Assembly (NCBI GenBank): GCA_043809745.1
Contig: JBDROU010000034.1
Coordinates: forward strand, 1 to 7,924
Origin: JBDROU01 sp043809745 [NCBI: bacterium]
GTDB lineage: Bacteria; Elusimicrobiota; JBDRMW01
Length of the DNA stretch: 7,924 nucleotides
Direction: 5' to 3'
The number at the start of each line of letters is the position of its first letter. The stretch's first letter is position 1. The position numbers were made by a program, and so were the translations under genes. Below the pieces are notes generated by a model. The model was not told the DNA's origin, did not search any database, and saw only the letters and a program-made list of their open reading frames with translations. Below, in pieces: positions 1-5,735 of the stretch.

Positions 1-527
1 CTTTTTTGCTCAATGATTTTTGTTATCGTCTTAGTCCCTGCCATATTATAGTCTGCTCCTTTCAAAAACCAACACCCAGCATGGTCTACGGGCTGCCCTT
101 TTGCTGCATCATAGTGATTTTCTTTCTTCGGTCTACCCCGCAGATTGTTTAATTTTAATCTCTGAAGTATACTCTGTATCCACCGTCTTGTTACTGTTTC
201 TCCTGACCGGGTTTTTATCCTTTCCTTTATCTCTTCCCCTGTGATATCCGGATTATCCTCTTTTTCTCTCTTTATATAATTTATCATCTCATCTTTTACT
301 TTATAGCCACCCTCCCTGCCTCTACTATCTATTAATCCTAAAAATCCTTTCTTTTGATATTTCTTTTTTATTCTGCTCCAGGTTTCGGCACAATATGATA
401 ATTCTTTGCCTACACTTTTCAGGACTTCTTTCAGTTTTTCTCCCTGTAAAAGCCGTAGAACTATTTTTTGTTTCTCTCCAGCCTTTTTTACTTGCTCCTT
501 TTGTGTATCAGTAAAACCTTTTTCCAT
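1..527 (-). CDS. Transposase-like protein, N-terminal part (runs off left edge)
   Basis: The minus strand is open from an ATG at 527 to the window edge, giving 175 codons of an unfinished protein. Residues 20-60 (KIVLRLLQGEKLKEV, then AETWSRIKKKY) look like a helix-turn-helix of the kind at the head of IS630-like and related transposases. LIDSRGREGGYKV (65-77) is the usual linker, and residues 78-125 (DNPDITGEEI, then TVTRRWIQSIL) look like a second winged-helix DNA-binding domain. A basic GRPKKE stretch follows (131-136). The last visible part, VDHAGCWFLKGADY (147-160), would lead into the catalytic domain, which lies outside the window, so no DDE residue can be checked and the family is not certain. 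The start was chosen because the frame opens there and a consensus promoter sits just upstream. There is no Shine-Dalgarno. Confidence 0.6.
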   Translation of the reverse strand, partial: MEKGFTDTQKEQVKKAGEKQKIVLRLLQGEKLKEVLKSVGKELSYCAETWSRIKKKYQKKGFLGLIDSRGREGGYKVKDEMINYIKREKEDNPDITGEEIKERIKTRSGETVTRRWIQSILQRLKLNNLRGRPKKENHYDAAKGQPVDHAGCWFLKGADYNMAGTKTITKIIEQK

Positions 528-536
528 TGTGTAATA

Positions 537-564
537 ATTATACACAACAGAATATTTCTGTCAA
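537..564 (-). promoter_or_regulatory. Consensus sigma70-type promoter of the left transposase
   Basis: On the minus strand a perfect TTGACA (559-564) is followed after 16 bases by a perfect TATAAT (537-542). Transcription would be expected to start about 530-531, only a few bases before the ATG at 527. A 6-bp inverted repeat, TGTGTA...TACACA (528-546), overlaps the -10 box and the bases next to the start codon and could be an operator. The start site is inferred from consensus spacing. Confidence 0.65.
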
Positions 565-743
565 ATTATTTTTGACTTTTCATAATTCGCTTTTCATCTA
601 TCGTGCTTTTTTATTATTATCCTTCGGTATTCACCCACCTTATTGTTATTTTGCGTCCGAAAGTCCTGTAATTAATTAACAATACATAAATACTCATCGG
701 ATATACTGCTCATATATTATTCAAAAATTCAATTTGTAAAATA

Positions 744-2198
744 TCAAGACACACCCACATTTCGTTTTGAATAATATTTTTGTTTTGGGCTGTTTGGCTT
801 ATTTGGTATTGTTGGCGAAAGCAATCCTTTTTCAATTAAAGGATTCAATATCCTTTTTCTAAAGTAATCTCTATTTTGAATTTCAATAAAATTTTGAATT
901 TCTTCTCTGGTCCGCGGTTTGTTACAGAAAATTAATATTTTTTTTATACGTTCATCTTGCATGGTGGCTTGCGGAGGAACTTGCATGGTGGCTTGCAAAG
1001 GAACTTGCATGGTGGCTTGCGGAGGAACTTGCTCGGCTAAAGGAATAATCATTTTAAAAATATCCCCTTCAATCAATTGAGGATTTGCTCCGGAATAATC
1101 TTTGCTATACTTAAAAAGGTTTTTAACACCTGAGCCGAGTTCATCCGCACGTCCTATTTCCTTAAAAAAATGTGCTATTACCGGATTCTTTGGAAAAGGA
1201 GAAAAATTAGCCGGGTCTATCAACCCGTGTCCATGCGGTTTATTGCTGTTTTCCGTATATACCCTGTTTTTTTCAATAATAAATTTGGCAGGGAAAGGAT
1301 TTAAGTATTCTCTGTGAATAAGAATATTTCCTGCAACTTCTCTAAATATATGGTCTCTTAGATTTATACGCTGACCATTTTCTAAATAAAACTTATCCGA
1401 CAAGTGTTTTGCCGTAAAAGCCATTATTCTGTCATAACTTTCAATAAGATTGGTCCGTATATCATCCCGATCGTCATATCTGTCTAAATTCTCTATTCGT
1501 AATATTGCGTCTGTACGGAAATGCGGCAGAATTGATAAAATTACTGCATCTTTACCAAGTAGAAGAACAGAAGCCAGCGTAAAACCTTTTTCCCCATTCT
1601 GATAGTCCTTCAAATATAGTTGCGCGCTTTTCAATAGTTCGAAATCGTTCATTTCTATCCAGGGATGATCCGGCTTTTGATTTCCAGCCAACTTTCTGGC
1701 TCTAGCAATCAGGTCCTTTCTTAAATCATTTATAGTTACAAAAGGATAAACTTTATTTTCGGAATAAGTAGTTTGTTTTCGTAAATAGAGTGCTGTAACA
1801 AGATTGGAATTGTCAGTAATATCTAAGTCACCATCTTCGTTGCGGTCATATATTTTCCCAACGCACTTATGAACCTGCGAGCTTTCAGGTACATAGATAT
1901 ATAAAATAGTTTTCCCGTTAATCTCTATTTCTTCTATGGTTAGATAAAATGCAGGTTTGATTTTTTGTGAATTATTAACAGTCGTTATAAAATCTTTTTT
2001 TATTTGTATTATATAATTTTTATCTATTCCGGTTATTTCCCCATTATCATTGACACCAAGAAAAAGTTCTCCGCCAGATCTATTTAAAAATGAGCAAATA
2101 GTTTCAAAGACATCTTTACTGAGACTGCTTTTGCACTCCTTGAATTCTACCGAGATTCCTTCACCTTGTTTTATAACTCGACTTTTGCAGTGTCCCAA
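744..2198 (-). CDS. AlbA_2/Schlafen-like, RecG-like ATP-binding protein, start altered by insertion
   Basis: This 484-residue protein belongs to the COG2865 type: putative transcriptional regulators or DNA/RNA-binding ATPases, often encoded in accessory and defence regions. Residues 12-140 are the AlbA_2 domain (GEGISVEFKE at 12-21; FLNRSGGELFLGVNDNGEITGI). Residues 280-388 resemble the RecG-like/HATPase_c_4 segment (REVAGNILIHREY, FPKNPVIAHFF, IGRADELGSGV). Residues 391-414 are three copies of VPPQATMQ, the second with L in place of the second P. Residues 418-475 look like a C-terminal winged helix (RTREEIQNF, LNPLIEKGLL). The start is a TTG at 2196-2198 with no good Shine-Dalgarno, lying inside the mobile element. 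The first residues, up to about VIK, come from the element's terminal repeat, so the native N-terminus is lost. The AlbA_2 core is intact, so a product could still work if made. Its biological role cannot be told from sequence. Confidence 0.85.
   Translation of the reverse strand: MGHCKSRVIKQGEGISVEFKECKSSLSKDVFETICSFLNRSGGELFLGVNDNGEITGIDKNYIIQIKKDFITTVNNSQKIKPAFYLTIEEIEINGKTILYIYVPESSQVHKCVGKIYDRNEDGDLDITDNSNLVTALYLRKQTTYSENKVYPFVTINDLRKDLIARARKLAGNQKPDHPWIEMNDFELLKSAQLYLKDYQNGEKGFTLASVLLLGKDAVILSILPHFRTDAILRIENLDRYDDRDDIRTNLIESYDRIMAFTAKHLSDKFYLENGQRINLRDHIFREVAGNILIHREYLNPFPAKFIIEKNRVYTENSNKPHGHGLIDPANFSPFPKNPVIAHFFKEIGRADELGSGVKNLFKYSKDYSGANPQLIEGDIFKMIIPLAEQVPPQATMQVPLQATMQVPPQATMQDERIKKILIFCNKPRTREEIQNFIEIQNRDYFRKRILNPLIEKGLLSPTIPNKPNSPKQKYYSKRNVGVS
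957..1032 (-). repeat. Three 24-bp in-frame tandem repeats in the AlbA_2 gene
   Basis: The units are 957-980, 981-1004 and 1005-1028, followed by 4 bases of a fourth. The first and third are identical and the middle one differs at two positions (aa for gg). Each unit codes for eight residues, VPPQATMQ or VPLQATMQ. Copy-number change would lengthen or shorten a Pro/Gln linker without shifting the frame. Confidence 0.95.
2171..2191 (+). repeat. Left terminal inverted repeat of the element
   Basis: The minus strand here reads ACTGCAAAAGTCGAG then TTATAA. It matches the plus strand at 4425-4445 in 20 of 21 positions. It is read through by the AlbA_2 frame, giving that protein its HCKSRVIK residues. 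Confidence 0.75.
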
Positions 2199-2219
2199 AT
2201 AACCTGAAAATTGGTTATT
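2198..2219. repeat. Small perfect hairpin just inside the left terminal repeat
   Basis: AATAACC (2198-2204) pairs with GGTTATT (2213-2219) across an 8-base loop. On the minus strand the hairpin ends on the TTG start of the AlbA_2 frame, so it would cover the place where a ribosome binding site should be. Confidence 0.5.
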
Positions 2220-2315
2220 AGCTGTTGGATTTATCTATTTTGAGGGGAAGTGGCAAGACAGCAGGCAGAGTTCTCCCGTCTCACTTAGCCATAGTGTATC
2301 GGCCAAGCTTCTGCA

Positions 2316-2332
2316 CTGCTTCGCGAAGGCAG
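2316..2332. repeat. Small GC-rich hairpin behind the transposase stop
   Basis: CTGC...GCAG arms enclose the palindrome CTTCGCGAAG, 7 bases past the transposase stop codon. No T-run follows on the minus strand, so it is not a standard intrinsic terminator. It may be a subterminal structure of the element or slow read-through transcription. Confidence 0.35.
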
Positions 2333-2338
2333 ATGAAC

Positions 2339-3748
2339 CTATTGGGAAAATGCAGTAAGTAAAGGTGCCATTACTTTACTGAGTGGTTCTCCTTGGGAAA
2401 TGCCGGTAGCGATAAATGTGGCTAAGGCCCATAAAGCCTGAGCCTGTGTGTTCCGACGCCAATATCCCAGCGAGCCAGCAAGAGTATCCTTGACAGTGCG
2501 TTGGAGTTTGTGAATAAGGGCTTTATCGTGTTGGGCTACTTTCAGCAGGCTATAGGTGACGGCGACCAGTGCGATATGTTTATTTATCGCCCCAAAGTCA
2601 CGTACCTGGTACTGATCGAGCCCTTCATCTTTGCCCTCTTCGTGAAAGACTTCAACGGGCCAGCGGTGGCGACGGATGCGTGTAATTCCTACTGAACTCC
2701 AGTTCAGTTTGTTGGAGATGAAAAAGATTCCGGCATCCGAAAGGTCTGCTTCACGATGGTTGATTACCAGTCGTTGCTTTCCAAAGTTTTTGATACGATG
2801 AGTTCTACAGTAACTATAGTAGGTTTCCTTTTCTCCTTTGTAGGGAATCGTGATTTTTTGAAAGACCGGCGTGCCTCTTTTCTCGACAGCTTCTTGATGT
2901 TCTCGTTTAAGGTGGAGAGCAAATTCATCTAAGCGTTTTTCTCCTGAGGCAAGGATAATTTTGTCAGCACCAGCTAAGGTCCCCACATATGGAACTTTTA
3001 AGGTCTTATGCAAAAATGTGCAAAGGGAGGGTTGTGTATACCAGTTGTCGAAAGTGATAGCCAGATTAAGATATTTATGTTCGGCATAGACCTGGGTAAG
3101 TAGGTCTTGAGCGAGGAGTAACTTGGATTGATATAGTTTTTGTATTTCAGGGTTTTTCTGATAACGTGCCCACAGATGAACCAGGTAACTGCGCCACTTT
3201 TTGGGAGCGTTCTCTTTTAGGAGGTATTTATCTGCACGGATAGGTATGCCCGCGGCCTTAAAACCTGCCTCCAGTACCTCTGTCTCCGCAGGCTCCCATA
3301 AGCGGAAATTTACCGGGAAGTCGGTCTCGTCGTCACTGTAGTGAAGATTGACCAGGTTGTGGGCATATACATAGTGCTTCTTGGTGTGGTCCCACAAGTA
3401 GGCAATCTTATCGAAATCCTCACCCACATGTTCCAACAACGTGTCATCCAGACTCAACACTCCCATTGGTTTCAGCCGTGTAGCAGGCTGACTGCTGAGC
3501 ATGTTCAGGCGGGCACGGTTTAACTTCTCCGGAGAGAACGGACTTTCCGTCAGAAATCGATTCAAACTGCTCTGATTACGCACATCAATCACGAAGAGCT
3601 GGTTAATCCCTTCCACCGTTTTGTTTTCTGAGACGAGCAATCCACTGATATAACGTTTAAACTGCTCAAAAGCTTCTGGAGAAAAGACAGACACAAAAAA
3701 CGATTCATAGTGCCGCACAATCTCTGGAATCTCAACTAAAGGAATCAT
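2339..3748 (-). CDS. IS701-like DDE transposase
   Basis: This complete 469-residue transposase catalyses cut-and-paste movement of its element. The N-terminal part (FEQFKRYISGLL, then KTVEGINQLF, QSSLNRFLTESPF) is the usual head of IS701-type (DDE_5) enzymes. The catalytic acids fit an RNase H fold: D101 or D102 in VLSLDDTLL, D234 in ITFDNWYT, and E366 in HRWPVEVFHEEGKDEGLDQYQ. All are present, and the frame has no break. The ATG at 3746-3748 has a full Shine-Dalgarno, GGAGGTGAT, and overlaps the stop of the preceding small ORF as ATGA. It looks much richer in G+C than the neighbouring DUF6788 gene, which suggests a separate origin. The family call rests on motif layout and length. Confidence 0.88.
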   Translation of the reverse strand: MIPLVEIPEIVRHYESFFVSVFSPEAFEQFKRYISGLLVSENKTVEGINQLFVIDVRNQSSLNRFLTESPFSPEKLNRARLNMLSSQPATRLKPMGVLSLDDTLLEHVGEDFDKIAYLWDHTKKHYVYAHNLVNLHYSDDETDFPVNFRLWEPAETEVLEAGFKAAGIPIRADKYLLKENAPKKWRSYLVHLWARYQKNPEIQKLYQSKLLLAQDLLTQVYAEHKYLNLAITFDNWYTQPSLCTFLHKTLKVPYVGTLAGADKIILASGEKRLDEFALHLKREHQEAVEKRGTPVFQKITIPYKGEKETYYSYCRTHRIKNFGKQRLVINHREADLSDAGIFFISNKLNWSSVGITRIRRHRWPVEVFHEEGKDEGLDQYQVRDFGAINKHIALVAVTYSLLKVAQHDKALIHKLQRTVKDTLAGSLGYWRRNTQAQALWALATFIATGISQGEPLSKVMAPLLTAFSQ

Positions 3749-3825
3749 AATATCACCTCCATATGGTTACTGGATATTTCCTTTCCTCTCTTTTCCTTCC
3801 GACCTTTATCTTTTGCTTTTGACAT
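3745..3825 (-). CDS. 26-residue basic leader ORF coupled to the transposase
   Basis: This short ORF starts at an ATG (3823-3825) with AGAGGG (3830-3835) four bases upstream. It codes for a very basic peptide, MSKAKDKGRKEKRGKEI at its start. Its TGA stop (3745-3747) shares bases with the transposase ATG (ATGA), the classic layout for translational coupling, and the transposase Shine-Dalgarno lies inside the ORF. It is probably a translated leader that ties transposase output to upstream translation, or a small DNA/RNA-binding accessory peptide. Expression is inferred from the ribosome binding site and overlap. Confidence 0.55.
   Translation of the reverse strand: MSKAKDKGRKEKRGKEISSNHMEVIL
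3752..3760 (-). promoter_or_regulatory. Strong ribosome binding site of the transposase
   Basis: GGAGGTGAT matches the anti-Shine-Dalgarno closely, with GGAGG seven bases before the ATG. It fixes the start at 3748 and lies inside the small ORF's last codons. Confidence 0.75.
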
Positions 3826-3867
3826 TTTTCCCTCTGATAATACAAAGTTGTTTGGTACAGCCAGATT

Positions 3868-4185
3868 TTATATCTGCTTTTTTATTATCTCTATGTTTAT
3901 TTCGGACAATTCGTTTATGCATTTAATCATTTCCTTGTAATTCCCCACAGCATTTTTTATCTGCTTTTCTATAGCTTTTGGTATGTATAACATTCTGGGT
4001 TTGCCATTTGCAAATTGGGACAGGTAGAGAGATACATGTTTTTCACCCCGGACACATTTGCAATTGGGATGTCCGCATACCCTGCTCATTATTACAAGAG
4101 AGCCTTTAATAATTTCATTGGTGCTGGAGACCTTTCTGAACAATTCTTTTTTTGCTCGTTCTAATACTTTTAATGTTTTTGGCAT
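3868..4185 (-). CDS. DUF6788 family zinc-knuckle protein
   Basis: This 105-residue protein has the layout of DUF6788: a charged N-terminal helix (LKVLERAKKELFRKV), the block GSLVIMSRVCGHPNCKCVRG, and a C-terminal helix (YKEMIKCINELSEINIEII). The three cysteines C37, C42 and C44, perhaps with H39 or H50 (GEKH), look like a small metal site for nucleic acid binding. Families of this type commonly sit next to transposase genes, and here it is first in the element's transcription unit. The ATG at 4185 follows AGAGAGG (4190-4196), and a consensus promoter lies 38 bases further up. Its exact role in transposition is unknown to me. The gene looks complete at both ends. Confidence 0.75.
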   Translation of the reverse strand: MPKTLKVLERAKKELFRKVSSTNEIIKGSLVIMSRVCGHPNCKCVRGEKHVSLYLSQFANGKPRMLYIPKAIEKQIKNAVGNYKEMIKCINELSEINIEIIKKQI

Positions 4186-4222
4186 ATTACCTCTCTTATT
4201 ATGATATTATTTATACTATCAG

Positions 4223-4250
4223 ATTATACAAAAGAATTTTTTATTGTCAA
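4223..4250 (-). promoter_or_regulatory. Consensus sigma70-type promoter of the DUF6788 unit
   Basis: On the minus strand TTGACA (4245-4250) and TATAAT (4223-4228) are separated by 16 bases. Both boxes are perfect. The expected start near 4216 leaves a leader of about 30 bases with a Shine-Dalgarno at 4190-4196. The 11-base string ATAATTTGACA is identical to that at the left transposase promoter (559-569). Confidence 0.7.
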
Positions 4251-4317
4251 ATTATGGCATAACTTTTTTTACTTTATTTTTTTCAGATTCAATGTTTTTC
4301 GGGTTTAAGGAGTGAGA

Positions 4318-4449
4318 GTGGAAGTATTAATCTCTTACAACTACAAAAGTCTTACCTTTTTTTGTGGCAGGTGGGTGGTGGATATGGTTTTTCCTTTTGC
4401 AAGGCTACTTATAAATCAATACTTACTGCAAAAGTCGAGGTATAACTAA
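4318..4449 (+). other. Possible 43-codon ORF across the right terminal repeat (doubtful)
   Basis: A GTG at 4318 follows AAGGAGTGAGA and opens a frame ending at TAA 4447-4449, just outside the element. The peptide (MEVLISYNYKSL at its start) resembles nothing I know. It is opposite in direction to the element's genes. Otherwise 4186-4424 holds only the promoter and AT-rich sequence. Confidence 0.15.
4425..4445 (+). repeat. Right terminal inverted repeat of the element
   Basis: ACTGCAAAAGTCGAG followed by GTATAA matches the complement of 2171-2191 with one mismatch (g4440). The right-hand truncated frame is open through it, giving YCKSRGIT. Confidence 0.75.
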
Positions 4450-5419
4450 TAAATATCTCTCTAATCTGATTATAGTAGCCAAAAAATTCTGTGATGATTA
4501 TGATATATATTATGCCAGCGGAGTTTATGAATCCAGGTTCTTCAATTCGTTATATTGCAACCATATTTGTCTGATCATATTCAAGAAAGGTGATACTGAT
4601 AAAGGATGGATAATTGATCCTTCCCTCAAGGAATTTATAAGATGTTTTAAGGAACCTAATCGCTATAAGAATATTCTTAATGATAATGAAGTATTTACAA
4701 CTAATTCTAAGCATTTATATCTTATCTCAGCCGAGATTGGATCCGCTATCAGGAAAGAACTTGAAGTTAAAAAAAATTCTTTTACTCATTTCAGCTCAGC
4801 TTTTGATTCATATCTCCCATTATTCATTTATGAGAATAAGTCACTGGTGCTTGTGAAATTTCGAAGAAAAGAAGATAAGGTGGAAGCCGAGTATTATGAA
4901 CAAAAAGAAAATAGCGATTTTTCTCAAAAAAAACTTATATCTAACTATACCCTGAGATACCAGGAGCTATATAATTACAATAATATTTTTCCCATTATTG
5001 AGTCTTTGCTTAAAAAAGTTTCAATAATAGACAGTTCCGAGTTAGAGCAGCATCAAAGATTAATTTCAACAGAACTGGAAGAAGATTACATGCTGCTCCT
5101 TTATTATATAGAACTTGCTATTGTTCAGACTTTTCAAAGAAATACCGATTTGACAGACGGGATAGTCAGTAATGTATTAAATGAATTAATCTGCAATGAA
5201 GAAAACAGACTCTACCGTCTGGAATATTTGAAACCAAAAGCGGAAAAAATACACCAGGAATTATTAAATCAAATAAATTCGTTCAACCTGAAATTTAAAT
5301 ACCCGAAAAGAATATTAACTAATGCCTTAAAACAGGTTATGAATTCAGTTGAAACCTTTATTAAACGAGATGTATCAAACGATGCCTACTTAAAATTTAT
5401 TGTTGGTTATTTCAAATAG
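4448..5419 (+). CDS. Hypothetical protein, 5' end truncated at the element
   Basis: The frame is open without a stop from just after TAA 4412-4414 through the element's terminal repeat to TAG 5417-5419. Counted from the first codon outside the repeat it gives 323 residues. There is no ATG, GTG or TTG in frame before the GTG at 4847. That GTG has no ribosome binding site, and the 130 codons before it read like protein, so the gene has most likely lost its start. In the first part, NHICLIIF (H39) followed by KGWIIDPSL (D57) resembles the His-Asp half of a transglutaminase or papain-like core, whose Cys would then lie in the missing end. The rest is mainly helical and charged, with EEDYMLLLYYIELAIVQTF the clearest helix. 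I do not recognise the family. It is probably a remnant, though a downstream start is not excluded. Confidence 0.6.
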   Translation, partial: NKYLSNLIIVAKKFCDDYDIYYASGVYESRFFNSLYCNHICLIIFKKGDTDKGWIIDPSLKEFIRCFKEPNRYKNILNDNEVFTTNSKHLYLISAEIGSAIRKELEVKKNSFTHFSSAFDSYLPLFIYENKSLVLVKFRRKEDKVEAEYYEQKENSDFSQKKLISNYTLRYQELYNYNNIFPIIESLLKKVSIIDSSELEQHQRLISTELEEDYMLLLYYIELAIVQTFQRNTDLTDGIVSNVLNELICNEENRLYRLEYLKPKAEKIHQELLNQINSFNLKFKYPKRILTNALKQVMNSVETFIKRDVSNDAYLKFIVGYFK

Positions 5420-5529
5420 TATTTTGTTTAAGCTTTATTGTGTGTTTTTGTTATGTAAGAAAAAGACAGCTTATCCTTGCTTTTCTTTACTTATCCATTG
5501 CTATCAGTATAATTGGTCTAACATCACGC

Positions 5530-5567
5530 TTCAGCCGACAAAATCGCTGTGCGATTTTGCAGCTGAA
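5530..5567. repeat. Long near-perfect hairpin
   Basis: TTCAGC (5530-5535) pairs with GCTGAA (5562-5567), and CAAAATCGC (5539-5547) with GCGATTTTG (5551-5559). The loop is TGT and there is a small internal bulge (CGA/CA). No T-run follows, so it is more likely a dispersed palindromic repeat than a terminator. It could still act to stabilise the 3' end of the upstream transcript. Confidence 0.75.
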
Positions 5568-5606
5568 CTTGAATAAATTATTAGTAAATATTCAGTAAAT
5601 ACCGTT

Positions 5607-5681
5607 GTCATTCCGAGTGAAACGAAGGAATCTTATTGAGATTGCCACGGACTTCGTCCTCGCAATGATGCCAGAGATGAC
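5607..5681. repeat. GTCATTCC paired-hairpin repeat, diverged copy
   Basis: GTCATTCC at 5607 pairs back with GGAAT (5627-5631). A second hairpin follows: ATTGC (5641-5645) with GCAAT (5662-5666), with GGAC/GTCC inside. The element closes with ATGAC (5677-5681). The plan matches the copies at 6823 and 7564, with a different second stem. Confidence 0.65.
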
Positions 5682-5735
5682 GTACTTCAATGAATAGTTA
5701 CTCAGGAAGTCTGTATTAGAAAAGGATATTGTGAT

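Larger units (their letters stand above)
2171..4445 (-). mobile_element. Insertion element with DUF6788, small ORF and IS701-like transposase
   Basis: The element is about 2.3 kb, bounded by 21-nt inverted repeats. All its genes read leftward from a consensus promoter near the right end: DUF6788 (4185-3868), a 26-codon ORF (3825-3745) and a DDE transposase (3748-2339). TATA lies at the outer edge of each repeat (2172-2175 and 4441-4444) and could be a 4-bp target duplication. TATA is its own reverse complement, so it may equally be part of the repeat. An alternative reading is nesting: an IS701 copy (roughly 2221 to 3836-3867) inserted in an older DUF6788 element whose own transposase is gone. 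Supporting this, the transposase looks much richer in G+C than the DUF6788 gene. Against it, I found no convincing inner terminal repeats. Confidence 0.55.
5420..5735. other. 316-bp gene-free gap holding two folded repeats
   Basis: The first 110 bases are AT-rich with no clear gene or terminator. Then come a long hairpin (5530-5567) and a paired-hairpin repeat (5607-5680). The last 55 bases lead into the cysteine-cluster gene and hold only a modest AAAAGGA (5719-5725) before its ATG. I found no promoter with good boxes. Confidence 0.6.

Noticed and set aside
957-1032. CRISPR-like array
   Set aside because: The units are directly adjacent with no spacers and stay in frame within a coding gene.
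1102-1317. 71-codon plus-strand ORF inside the AlbA_2 gene
   Set aside because: It is antisense to a well-supported domain-bearing gene and has no ribosome binding site.
2220-2250. Possible left end of an inner IS701 copy (GCTGT...GAGGGG) matching 3830-3861
   Set aside because: Only GCTGT and a loose GAGGG match align, with unequal spacing and no target duplication, so I could not call inner ends.
2501-3523. Plus-strand ORFs of 60-64 codons opposite the transposase
   Set aside because: They are shadows of the transposase reading frame with no start signals or recognisable protein features.
3862-3876. CAGAT...ATCTG hairpin over the DUF6788 stop as a terminator
   Set aside because: The stem is only 5 bp and lies mostly within the gene, with no following T-run on the minus strand.
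5431-5475. AT-rich inverted repeat after the truncated gene as a terminator
   Set aside because: The pairing is mainly A-T with a mismatch and a large loop; too weak to call.
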